Shown piece after piece: positions 44,639 through 52,745 of a DNA stretch of 64,000 nucleotides. Origin of the DNA: Desulfovibrio gilichinskyi (GTDB taxonomy: Bacteria > Desulfobacterota > Desulfovibrionia > Desulfovibrionales > Desulfovibrionaceae); assembly GCF_900177375.1 (NCBI RefSeq), contig NZ_FWZU01000003.1, positions 62,001 to 126,000 of the forward strand, written 5' to 3'. The position numbers were made by a program, and so were the translations under genes. The notes under the pieces are model-generated. The model was not told where the DNA came from. It searched no databases and saw only the letters and a list, made by a program, of their open reading frames with translations. Numbering within the stretch: the first letter of the stretch is position 1; each line of letters opens with the position of its first letter.

Positions 44639-45595
44639 TTATGCCGGATTCTTCTTCAGATTCAGTAAAGCAATTTTTTTTTTACCCATCTTGTCCCCGT
44701 ATTGAGCAAGCCATACTCCGGCAAAGATTATCAACGATGCGATCATTTGCAGTGGAGTCAAAGTCTCACCCAAAAGAATCCATCCGAAGAATGCGGCTAT
44801 AGCCGGTACAAGATTTATGAAGGCTGATGCTTTTCCGGCAGGGAGTTTGCTCATTCCTACGTTATATAGTCCAAATGCGCCAAGTGTCACAAAAGCACCG
44901 AGGTAGGCTGCAATTATCAGCATATTGAGAGGATCAGGACCGAGACCGTCACGGATGAGCAGGTACAGCCCTGGCAGGAAGAATATCGCTCCTGCAGCGT
45001 TTTGAACAGCCGTCAGAGTTAAAGGCCCGTAGTTTGCTGAAAGCCGTTTTACAAGGAGCATGTAGCCCGCGGCACTGACCATTGCTGCAAGTTCCAGCAT
45101 ATTGCCAAGGGCAGGATCCGTTGCACCGCTTGATGGAGATCCTGTAAGCGATAGTATCGTCACTCCTGCAATAGAAACGGCCAATCCCGCCCAGCCTATA
45201 AGGGTTGTTTTTTCTTTGAAGCAAAAGCCCGCGCCGACTGCAACCATTAAAGGTAATGATGCTGAGATCAATCCTGCCTGTGTGGCGGAGGTGTAGGTTA
45301 AGGCATGAGATTCGAATAAAAAATAGAGACAGGGCATTAAAAAGGCCAGAAGAGCAAGAGCCTTGCGGTCTTTTCCTTTTTTTACATGTCCTGAAAATCT
45401 GGAAGTAAACGGCGCGAGAACAAGCGTGGCAATACCGGTTCGCAGCCACATTACGGTCCATGGATTCATGGTACCAACCATATGTTTCATTGCGGCGAAT
45501 GCACTGCCCCAGAGCAGTACCGCGCCAAGCAAAGCCAATATCGGGAATATATTACTTGAATCCAGAGAAACGCTTTTTTGCTGATCAGTATTCAT
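44639..45595 (-). CDS. EamA/DMT-family transporter
   Basis: 318 residues with ten transmembrane helices in two EamA repeats. The opening ALLGAVLLWGSAFAAMKHMV and the later VFTLGAFGLYNVGMSKL-like and LVPAIAAFFGWILLGETLT segments are diagnostic. The family exports amino acids and other metabolites. The ribosome binding site CAGGAG is well placed. It lies 95 nt from the AraC-family regulator gene on the same strand; paired AraC and EamA genes are common, and regulation of export is likely. Confidence 0.9.
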   Translation of the reverse strand: MNTDQQKSVSLDSSNIFPILALLGAVLLWGSAFAAMKHMVGTMNPWTVMWLRTGIATLVLAPFTSRFSGHVKKGKDRKALALLAFLMPCLYFLFESHALTYTSATQAGLISASLPLMVAVGAGFCFKEKTTLIGWAGLAVSIAGVTILSLTGSPSSGATDPALGNMLELAAMVSAAGYMLLVKRLSANYGPLTLTAVQNAAGAIFFLPGLYLLIRDGLGPDPLNMLIIAAYLGAFVTLGAFGLYNVGMSKLPAGKASAFINLVPAIAAFFGWILLGETLTPLQMIASLIIFAGVWLAQYGDKMGKKKIALLNLKKNPA

Positions 45596-45690
45596 ATATT
45601 TTATCTCCTGTAGGAGAATTTCTTATTGGAGGAATGGTTTTGAGTCTTGGAAGAAATTGCTGTTTGAAAAGTTGATAGCAGCTACAGCGG

Positions 45691-46506
45691 TTACTGGCCT
45701 TGAGCATATTGTGTCGGTGTTGCACCGGTATATTTACGGAAAGTATTTGTGAAGTGGCTTTGATCGGAGAATCCGCTTTCAAGAGCTACTTGCGCAAACG
45801 GTGTCCCGGTGCGGAGTAATCTTTTGGCATGGTCAATCCGTTGTTGAATATGAAAATTGTGAGGCGGCAGTCCTGTGGCTTCGCGGAAAACTCTGAGCAG
45901 ATGATAGCGGGAAAGACCTGCAACTTTTGAGAGTTCTTCAAGTGAAATGTTACCGGAAAGGTTCTCCGTTAAATATTCCCTGACCTTTTTTATTGCCGCA
46001 GGTTCTTTAGTTTTAGGCACTTTGGGAGCTACTTCACAGTGCCGGATAAGCAGTGCCGCGGCTGCTCTGGAAAGTGCCGTGTCAATTTCAAGTCGTCCTG
46101 TCTGGGCAACAATAGATTGTTTAAGCTGAATTAATGAACAGGTGGCAAGCTTGTCTTCAACTACTACGGAGTTAAATTCGGGTAACCTTTCTTTTTTGGC
46201 CAAATCCCGGGATGCTTTTTCAAAAAGTACAGGTTCGAAAGAGAAAACTCGATAAGTGATTGAATTTTGCCCTGTCAGAACTCCGGAATGAACAAGTCCC
46301 GGGTTAAAAAGGGCTATTTCCCCTGCTTTAACAAAGGAACTGCCTGCTCCTTGCTGACGACAATAGCAACCGCCGTCTTCCATTACTCCAACGGAGTGGA
46401 AACCGTGCGTGTGATTAGGGAAAGAATGATTGGAGTTTATGACCTCCTGAATCTCAAGCCCTTCGACCTCGACAGGTCTTAAATATTTAATTCCGCAATT
46501 ACTCAT
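45691..46506 (-). CDS. AraC-family transcriptional regulator
   Basis: 271 residues. An N-terminal cupin domain (NHTHGFHSVGVMEDGGCYC) is followed by two helix-turn-helix motifs at the C-terminus (LEELSKVAGLSRYHLLRVFR; VALESGFSDQSHFTNTFRK). The final ATPTQYAQ is typical of the class. It is upstream of the EamA transporter gene on the same strand, which it probably controls. The ribosome binding site is weak (GGGA). Confidence 0.92.
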   Translation of the reverse strand: MSNCGIKYLRPVEVEGLEIQEVINSNHSFPNHTHGFHSVGVMEDGGCYCRQQGAGSSFVKAGEIALFNPGLVHSGVLTGQNSITYRVFSFEPVLFEKASRDLAKKERLPEFNSVVVEDKLATCSLIQLKQSIVAQTGRLEIDTALSRAAAALLIRHCEVAPKVPKTKEPAAIKKVREYLTENLSGNISLEELSKVAGLSRYHLLRVFREATGLPPHNFHIQQRIDHAKRLLRTGTPFAQVALESGFSDQSHFTNTFRKYTGATPTQYAQGQ

Positions 46507-46643
46507 GATTTATCCCGTAACGAAATTTTGCATAGTTCTTACCACTAAGCAAGCTAACGATTACGATCTGTTTTGGTCTTGTAAAAAATTGCTGCCATCT
46601 GTGGCAACGTTGATCAATTTTAAACTGTCAGTGAAAATATAAA

Positions 46644-46666
46644 GGGGCGCATCTTTCGATGCACCC
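46644..46666 (-). terminator. Terminator after the racemase gene
   Basis: GGGGCGCAT and ATGCACCCC form a stem with one mismatch; on the minus strand it is followed by TTTATATTTT. It lies about 45 nt past the racemase stop. Confidence 0.65.
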
Positions 46667-46710
46667 CGATAAATAATTAGTGTTATTAGTGGAATATGGT
46701 TTAATTTATT

Positions 46711-47769
46711 CTAGATATATGAATTACCGACAAATGGTGAAGTCATGCACGAAAGCAGTGCTGCATAATCAAGGCTGAATCTTACCTGCTCGCCGGTGTG
46801 TAAAGGGGAACGTGTCGTATCTAATATCAGGTGATCACTGCTGGACCCTATTATATCAACATCTGATAATGGAGTCAGTCCTGAGATATGAACATCCTGC
46901 TTGCCGATAGCAAGAATAGTTCTGACAATATTTCCTTTATCCACAAAGGTTGTCGTGTTGCCGAACGAATCCTGTCCCACTTCTCCATCTGGAAGAGACG
47001 GTTTAACTTTGGACTCAATTACTCCGGCAACTAAAGTAATTGCGTTAAGATACAGCCCCTTAATATGTTTACGGGAGAGCGTTTCGCGTCCTATGAAAAT
47101 GGATTCACCGAGTCTGACATTATTAATCCGGCCTAGATCCGTATTTTCAAATAACCAATTAAAGTTTGCAGAATTGCCGCCTGATACGATCCTGAACTTA
47201 ATGCTAAATTCTTTTTCGCATTCTTCGGCCAAGCGCGACAATTGATCCATCTTTGCTTTAGAGGGTTTAACCCCGCTGAAACAGGCGAGGTTGGTGGCTA
47301 AACCTATTAGGTTAACACCTTTAAGCGGGATTACTTTTTCAATCGCCTGATTAAGGTCCTGTTCAAGGATACCTTCGCGCAGATCTCCCATTTCAACCAT
47401 CAAAACGATGTCGCGGATTTTATTTTGTTTAATAGCAGCATCAGAAAGTTCTGCTATTATCGATAGTTCTGAATTGAAGCTAACGTCTGCATATTTCACC
47501 ACATCGTATATTTCTGTCATCGATGGAGTTCTGATTAAAGTGAATGCGGCTTTTACGCCTGCCTGATGCATGCGTTTAATATTGGAAATTCTTGAATCTC
47601 CAATCGAAGTTATACCGGCAGCAATCAGGCAATTCGCAATTTTCGGTTCACCCAGAGCTACTTTGGTTATGCCTGTAATATCAATGTTTCTGTCCCCGAA
47701 CATTTTAACCAGTTTTTGTGTGTTGCTGAATACTTTTGCTAAATCTATTTCAAGATAGGGAGTGTTCAT
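46711..47769 (-). CDS. Alanine/ornithine racemase-family PLP enzyme
   Basis: 352 residues. It has the N-terminal alanine racemase-type barrel with the probable PLP lysine near residue 36 (TGITKVALGEPKIANCLIAA). VEMGDLREGI and RLGESIFIGRE agree with the ornithine racemase-like subfamily. The C-terminal beta domain is short (SDHLILDTT, VRFSLDYAALL). It should interconvert L- and D-forms of a basic or neutral amino acid. It overlaps the DUF1611 gene by 4 nt (ATGA), showing coupled expression; such pairs suggest D-amino-acid metabolism. The substrate is not identified. Confidence 0.8.
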   Translation of the reverse strand: MNTPYLEIDLAKVFSNTQKLVKMFGDRNIDITGITKVALGEPKIANCLIAAGITSIGDSRISNIKRMHQAGVKAAFTLIRTPSMTEIYDVVKYADVSFNSELSIIAELSDAAIKQNKIRDIVLMVEMGDLREGILEQDLNQAIEKVIPLKGVNLIGLATNLACFSGVKPSKAKMDQLSRLAEECEKEFSIKFRIVSGGNSANFNWLFENTDLGRINNVRLGESIFIGRETLSRKHIKGLYLNAITLVAGVIESKVKPSLPDGEVGQDSFGNTTTFVDKGNIVRTILAIGKQDVHISGLTPLSDVDIIGSSSDHLILDTTRSPLHTGEQVRFSLDYAALLSCMTSPFVGNSYI

Positions 47770-48848
47770 GCTGCAAGCTTGGTCTTAAGCTGCGGGAAAA
47801 TTGTGAGTATTTTTTCAATTAGTGAATCGCAATTAAATTTAAGCACGTCTGTTGTAGGAACATTAAACTTCTTTTCATACTCTTTAATTGTCTTTGCAAG
47901 TTCTGAGTCAGACATATTTTCGTGATTAATGGTGATGCCGATGACCGGAGCTTTAGAAAAAACTTCAATCAGCTCAATTTCTTCTTTCAGGTCAGGCATA
48001 TTTATGTCCGGATAATCACCGAGTTTTTCTCTTTTCGGCGGATGCTGAACAATAATAGCATCCGGCTGACCGCCTCGAATAATAAAGCATGAGCTTAAAT
48101 ATGCGGGGTGACTTAAAGATCCCTGTCCTTCTAAAATCATGATGTCCGGATGTTTAGATTCCCACGCGGTGAAGATAGCTTTTTCCATTTCACCGGAAAT
48201 GAACTGTTCTGTCAGTGCATCGAGCGGAACTCCGAACTCCGCTCCCTGAATGACTCCGGTCTGGCCTGTTGCAATCATTACGGTGTTTAATCCCAGAGCC
48301 TGTAATGCTTTAGTGATGAGAACGGATGTTGTTCTTTTACCGACGGCACTGTCTGTACCGAGTATTGCGATTCTGGGACAATCCACTTTAAAAATATCAC
48401 CATTGAAAACGTGTCGCTGTTTGCTGTTTTGCTGTTTCCGGATGTCGTGCAGCTGAACATTACATTCGGCAGCTTTTTTAACAAATGTATCATTATCTGT
48501 TAAAAATTCATGTAAACCGTTGATGATGTTAAGTTTACGCTCCATTGCATAAAAAATAATATTACTGTCTTCTGTGGAAAAAGAGCCGGATAGCGGAGCC
48601 ATTCCATAAATGAAATATTTTATTGAGTCGCCTGTTCCTTCTAAAGCGTCAAAAATATTTTTGAAAATTTTGATGCCGTTTGGTTTTCCGTCCAAGACTT
48701 CTCCGGCATCTAATCCGGCTTTGGTGCTGTCTATGATGCCTGCAATTTTATATTTATCAGAATATCGTGTTAATCCGTTGGCTGTTTTGCCATCCATTTT
48801 CCCAAAAAAGTCTTCACAATAAACAATTGCGGATGCTGTATCCGTCAT
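47766..48848 (-). CDS. DUF1611-family protein (DgcN-like)
   Basis: 360 residues. It has an N-terminal Rossmann-like region and a P-loop-like nucleotide site (ILGTDSAVGKRTTSVLITKA) followed by TGQTGVIQG and ILEGQGSLSHPAYLS, all typical of DUF1611. A member of this group (DgcN) acts in D-glutamate catabolism; the role here is probably in D-amino-acid chemistry given the overlapping racemase gene. The ATG at 48848 has AGGA 6 nt ahead and is preferred to 48914, where the extra 22 residues look non-coding. Confidence 0.8.
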   Translation of the reverse strand: MTDTASAIVYCEDFFGKMDGKTANGLTRYSDKYKIAGIIDSTKAGLDAGEVLDGKPNGIKIFKNIFDALEGTGDSIKYFIYGMAPLSGSFSTEDSNIIFYAMERKLNIINGLHEFLTDNDTFVKKAAECNVQLHDIRKQQNSKQRHVFNGDIFKVDCPRIAILGTDSAVGKRTTSVLITKALQALGLNTVMIATGQTGVIQGAEFGVPLDALTEQFISGEMEKAIFTAWESKHPDIMILEGQGSLSHPAYLSSCFIIRGGQPDAIIVQHPPKREKLGDYPDINMPDLKEEIELIEVFSKAPVIGITINHENMSDSELAKTIKEYEKKFNVPTTDVLKFNCDSLIEKILTIFPQLKTKLAA

Positions 48849-49130
48849 AATAAGTCCTAGGTAGAGGTTCTTTTTTTGCCACCACATATAATGGTGAACA
48901 ATGTTCAACACCATTATCTAGCACGTTTTTAAACATTATAACCAATTCCCGCGAAAAACTTTCTTTTTGAAGGCAATATAGACGTTTTTTAAATAAAGGG
49001 TTGATATGCAACATGCTGTAATAATATTTTAAATACAACATGAACTCTTTTAACGATTGCCTGTGAAACTTGGCAACATAGTGGAATTGTCATATGCGGA
49101 GTAAAGCCTAAATAGAAATAAGGGATTAGA

Positions 49131-50072
49131 ATGTCTAAAAGAATAGTTGATGTCATAATTAATGTTTTTGGGAAACCGCAGCAGACAGCTCTTTCGTTGC
49201 TGTCTCTTCTTGAAAAATCAGGTCAGCATATCAATAAAATTTATTTTCAAGAAGAGCCGTGTACTTCTGAATTTGAAAAAAATAATCACAACAAAATTAT
49301 TCACTTTTTAAGTGATAAGATCATTTATTTTAAGCCTGAATATTGGAACGGAATTGACCCGACTGATATCGTAAGACTCTTAACTGACAGAGAGTATTTG
49401 CTTTCAATGCGATATCAGCATGGTTGGGAAAATTCAAAAGCTGAATATGTATTGACGATCCATAACGATATTGATGTTAAATCAGATGTAGTGGGGAATC
49501 TTCTTTCCGTAATCGGTGAAAATACCGGAGCCGGGGAAATAGGCCAGTGCTGGTGGTGTCCGGCATTTCAAAACGGTCTATGTGATTCTTCAAGGCAGAC
49601 TTCGTTTAAGCCTTCATATTCATATTTGATGAAAATTTATAATAAAAATTTTGATCCTAAAAAGCGTAGGGCTTACTGTCTGGGGCTGTCGGAGCAGTTT
49701 CATAAAAATGCATGGCCGCTGCCTGAATGCAGGCTTAACGAGTGGTGCGCTTTAATAAATATCAATAAAGCACGGATCGATACAATGCCTTTTGGAAAAG
49801 CCGCCCCCATAGGGGCTTTAGTTGCTTCCGGAGCTTTTATCGGCGAGGCGGGCGATCAGGCCGTATGTCTGGATACAGGTGTACAATGGTTCAGAGACAT
49901 GAGTTTAAATGGTCACTCATTTATGCATTATGATGTGAATCAGGATATTGAGCATGACCGCAGGGGGAATGCCGCGTTGGGAGCTCCTGAGTTATATGTG
50001 AAAGGGGAAGTCCTCGCGCTGCATAAAATAAAAGAAAGGTATCCTGAGTATTATAATTTATCAGAATTTTAA
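49131..50072 (+). CDS. Glycosyltransferase-like (GT-A fold) protein
   Basis: 313 residues with a family-2-like layout: an opening beta strand VDVIINVFGKPQQTALSLLS, then a metal-binding type motif in YVLTIHNDIDVKSDVVGNLL (DxD-like NDID). A later cysteine- and tryptophan-rich region (GQCWWCPAFQNGLCD) and a C-terminal HDRRGNAALG segment are unusual. It is probably cytoplasmic, since no membrane helix is seen. The donor and acceptor are unknown. It stands alone, followed by a terminator shared with the convergent ferredoxin gene. Confidence 0.65.
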   Translation: MSKRIVDVIINVFGKPQQTALSLLSLLEKSGQHINKIYFQEEPCTSEFEKNNHNKIIHFLSDKIIYFKPEYWNGIDPTDIVRLLTDREYLLSMRYQHGWENSKAEYVLTIHNDIDVKSDVVGNLLSVIGENTGAGEIGQCWWCPAFQNGLCDSSRQTSFKPSYSYLMKIYNKNFDPKKRRAYCLGLSEQFHKNAWPLPECRLNEWCALININKARIDTMPFGKAAPIGALVASGAFIGEAGDQAVCLDTGVQWFRDMSLNGHSFMHYDVNQDIEHDRRGNAALGAPELYVKGEVLALHKIKERYPEYYNLSEF

Positions 50073-50169
50073 CTGAGACTGTTACTAATATAAATTTGGG
50101 TGAAGAATGGTATTCGCGTAGTTTGTTGGGTTTCAGTTTTAGTGGTTCGTAGTGAAGACAGTTTTTGTA

Positions 50170-50200
50170 TTGACCGGCTGTTTTGAAAACAGCCGGTCAA
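50170..50200. terminator. Bidirectional terminator
   Basis: A 15-bp stem, TTGACCGGCTGTTTT with GAAAACAGCCGGTCAA, between the convergent glycosyltransferase-like and ferredoxin genes. It has no long T run on either side. Confidence 0.7.
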
Positions 50201-50209
50201 ATAATTTTC

Positions 50210-50395
50210 CTAATTCCCGGTACCCTCGCTTATAATTGCATTGAAACCGCATTCGGCTTCGCATGCACCGCAATCAGTACAGTTTTCATTTATCGCGTAA
50301 TAATTGGTTCCATCTGGGTGGATGATTGCCTCAGAAGGACACGAACTTTGACATGCTCCGCAAAACTGGCATTCATTAGGATCGATTTTATGCAT
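50210..50395 (-). CDS. Ferredoxin, 2[4Fe-4S]
   Basis: 61 residues, a classic clostridial-type bacterial ferredoxin. Two CxxCxxCxxxCP-like motifs are present: CQFCGACQSSCP and CTDCGACEAEC, the second followed by GFNA instead of P. It is a small soluble electron carrier for anaerobic metabolism. The ribosome binding site AAAGGAG is strong. No partner enzyme gene is adjacent, so its electron donor and acceptor are unknown. Confidence 0.95.
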   Translation of the reverse strand: MHKIDPNECQFCGACQSSCPSEAIIHPDGTNYYAINENCTDCGACEAECGFNAIISEGTGN

Positions 50396-50610
50396 TTTTT
50401 CTCCTTTGGATTAACAATAATGATAAACTAGCTGTTTTAAGAGTGTTTATTTCGGTGTGAAATTTACACTTTACTACATTCTGGTGTCAAGACAAACATA
50501 TACAGCCATATTTATTCGGGAGTTTGTTGTTTTCGATGAAAAGAAATGTATAAATGCGCAGAATGCTCAAGGTCGCGTTTTATCGTCAAGGGGCTTGCTC
50601 ATGCTATTGA

Positions 50611-50850
50611 TTACTTGGACTTGGAAGATTCTATGGATAAAAGTTCCGGATAACCATGCAGCACTTTCGCGCTTGCAGCCAGTCTCGTTTTAGTCGGACG
50701 TGTTTTACCAGTAACAAGCACCATCCTAAAAAAAGCAACTCGGAACAGTGAATCCTTGGCGATCAATTTGAACTGTATGCGAGTTTGGAAAAGCATAACT
50801 ATATCCGCCAGGGACTGGTGGTTGGCCACCACTACATTATTCTTAATTAA
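50611..50850 (-). pseudogene. Remnant of a plsC-like 1-acylglycerol-3-phosphate acyltransferase
   Basis: The minus strand encodes about 80 residues that keep an acyltransferase core: VVVANHQSLADIV, with the HX4D motif at 50803-50823, then FKLIAKDSLFRVAFF and a region where the glycine and proline landmarks are lost. It stops after KVLHGYPELLS. A working enzyme of this family is about 230 residues, so the 5' part is missing and is occupied by the end of the CPBP gene. I read it as a decayed gene cut by rearrangement. Confidence 0.5.
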
Positions 50851-51740
50851 ATGCTGTAAAGGTAATCCCAGAAACCTAGTACATATGCCAGACCGCCAAC
50901 CATGAAATGCGATATGCTGACGCCTACCAGGCATCTCTTTTGGGTATATAAATATCCCCAGTATAGTGAACAGACAAAGGATGCAAAGGCTAGTCCTACT
51001 GAAAGCTGGATATGCACCAGCCCGAAAAGAGCTGATGCTGTGATGATTGCCTGTATTGTGGCGTAGGGTTTGTCCAGCACAGATTCAATGGTAGTTTGTA
51101 TCACTCCTCTGGCAATAAATTCCTGTAGAGCCGCAAGAGGAATATATACCAGTAAAATCAAATTAAAATTGTCCATTATAAACAATTCTTCACCCATTTT
51201 TTTAGACCAGAACATGATGAAAAAAACTTTAAGCAATATGAGTGCTCCGCAAGCTAAGAGTGTGCCGGGGAGCATGCGGCGGATGGATTCCACTGCCCCA
51301 TCGATAGTCACCCCAAGTAACGAGAATGAAAAACCGCTTTTGCGGATGATAAAAATGCTTACCATCAGGAAAATTGCTTCAACAATTCTTGCTGAGTTTT
51401 TGCTTTCGTAATTGAGCTTGTCGGCAAGAAAGATCAGAAAAATGTATAGTGAAACGGAAAGGAACAGGCTTACAAAAATATTTGAAAACAGGTTATTCTT
51501 TTTTTTCTCTTCCAGTAGTTCGGCATTTCGAGATTTCAGACTTTCTATTGTTTTTTCTAGTACGAATTCTCTGGCTTCCAGTTTAACGGACATAAACCCA
51601 AGAGATTTCAGGAGCCGGACTTCTTCCTGCGTATAATTTTTGCTGTCCTGCATTTGATCCATCTCAACTGATTTGGAGTAGTCTCCCCGGATGACGGATG
51701 AGATGATTGCCTCGAGTTGTTTCAACAAACTTTTGTCCAT
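50847..51740 (-). CDS. CPBP-family membrane protein (CAAX protease-like)
   Basis: 297 residues. An N-terminal soluble helix with coiled coil (about residues 1-85) is followed by about eight transmembrane helices with CPBP (Abi) motifs. The usual EExxxR is here QEFIAR (LAALQEFIARGVIQ), so the first glutamate is replaced by Gln; FGLVHIQLS supplies the second-motif His and SHFMVGG the third. Peptidase activity is uncertain because of the Gln. The start is placed at the ATG at 51740 on spacing from GAGG; TTG 51746 and ATG 51743 are alternatives. The end overlaps the plsC remnant. Confidence 0.75.
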   Translation of the reverse strand: MDKSLLKQLEAIISSVIRGDYSKSVEMDQMQDSKNYTQEEVRLLKSLGFMSVKLEAREFVLEKTIESLKSRNAELLEEKKKNNLFSNIFVSLFLSVSLYIFLIFLADKLNYESKNSARIVEAIFLMVSIFIIRKSGFSFSLLGVTIDGAVESIRRMLPGTLLACGALILLKVFFIMFWSKKMGEELFIMDNFNLILLVYIPLAALQEFIARGVIQTTIESVLDKPYATIQAIITASALFGLVHIQLSVGLAFASFVCSLYWGYLYTQKRCLVGVSISHFMVGGLAYVLGFWDYLYSI

Positions 51741-51742
51741 CA

Positions 51743-52021
51743 TCAACCTCGTATTTCAAATTTGGGACACTCGCAATAGTCCAGCATTGCTTGAGAAGAC
51801 GGGAACCTACCGCAGTTGAAGTATTTCCAGAAGAGACTGCCATAACACAAACATCTATTACCGCATGTATCTAAAAAGCAGCAGGCTACAATGAATGTAC
51901 AGCAGCGGTTACATTCTCCGCAGCTATCTTCAGGCAGAGTCCACAGTTTGGAGATACGGAAGATGGTTGGGTCGGGGCGATCCATTGGAGGCGAGGTCAG
52001 AGGTAAAACCGTTTTTATCAA
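51743..52021 (-). CDS. Small cysteine-rich protein
   Basis: 92 residues with 14 cysteines, including CGECNRCC, CCFLDTCGNRCLCYG and a late YCECPKF. Likely a metal-binding (zinc or iron-sulfur) protein. The start is TTG 52021 with GGGAG spaced 6 nt; ATG 51985 is an alternative without a good ribosome binding site. The stop overlaps the CPBP start, so the two are co-translated. The first 92 nt overlap the 3' end of the membrane-protein ORF in another frame. I do not recognise the family. Confidence 0.6.
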   Translation of the reverse strand: MIKTVLPLTSPPMDRPDPTIFRISKLWTLPEDSCGECNRCCTFIVACCFLDTCGNRCLCYGSLFWKYFNCGRFPSSQAMLDYCECPKFEIRG

Positions 52022-52229
52022 TTCCTGCTCCCGGCTTAGCAGTCCCCCAGATGTAGGCAGCCGAATAAAAATAGTATTTATGATAATATTTTAGGTATTT
52101 CCAGAAACGTAGGTCGTCGAAAAAGAAATAAGAAGTGTAGGGGGCGATTATGTACAGGAATGTTCCACATGAAAGCAGGTTGATTACGACAATGGTGTAT
52201 GACATCAATCTGAACAAAGCCCATATCAT
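51930..52229 (-). CDS. Small membrane protein overlapping the cysteine-rich gene
   Basis: 99 residues, beginning MIWALFRLMSYTIVVINLLS with two hydrophobic segments (about 5-32), then a Tyr- and Lys-rich region (WKYLKYYHKYYFYSAAYIWG). AGAGG lies 5 nt ahead of the ATG. Its last 30 codons overlap the cysteine-rich gene in a different frame. This could be an overlap of two genes, or a frameshift that split one protein with a membrane anchor and a cysteine-rich tail. An in-frame upstream start (52262) lacks a ribosome binding site. Confidence 0.5.
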   Translation of the reverse strand: MIWALFRLMSYTIVVINLLSCGTFLYIIAPYTSYFFFDDLRFWKYLKYYHKYYFYSAAYIWGTAKPGAGIDKNGFTSDLASNGSPRPNHLPYLQTVDSA

Positions 52230-52745
52230 TATTGCCTCTTTTTTTGAATTAAATACTAGCACGCGATCATATTTGAACCGATATTTATTTATCTTAATAG
52301 ATCTATTTATTCAAGTATATCTAGCGACTTGATAAAGTTCATAGAACTTTCGTTACGCTTCAGCATTCATGCTGAATGATTTTAAGTTTAGTGCCTTGGC
52401 ACACTGAGATTCTGTCATCTTTCTTTTCAGAATGGTTTTATCCATCAATTACCATTTTGCATTGTCCGAGAACTGTCTAAAAAAGTTGCAGACTGCATAA
52501 ATAAATCATTTTTCACGTTCTTTAATGATCCTGCAGGAGTCGGAATCAACCTACGGATGGCTTTGGAAAGGTCAAAGGATAAATTACCCCTAGAAGGCGT
52601 AGATAATATAATTATGCATAACGCTTGAATCTTAGTACCGTTATAGTTTCAGTCTAAACTATTTGTTTCAGCAAAGCTTTGCGTGGTCTGTGTATCAGTG
52701 GTATTCTCGCAGTGCTGTGTTTTTGAAATAAATAAGGTGGAACAT
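52230..52745. other. Gene-poor stretch with a possible coding remnant
   Basis: About 515 nt between divergent genes. A small AGCATTCATGCT-type repeat (AGCATT-CATGCT) lies near 52362-52375. Reading the plus strand from 52527 to 52628 gives a protein-like tail (GINLRMALERSKDKLPL, ending MHNA and a stop) without a start, which may be a decayed gene end. No transposase or RNA gene was recognised. Confidence 0.35.

Noticed and set aside
52380-52500. Possible transposase fragment
   Set aside because: Short frames with a few suggestive residues but no transposase motif or terminal inverted repeats.
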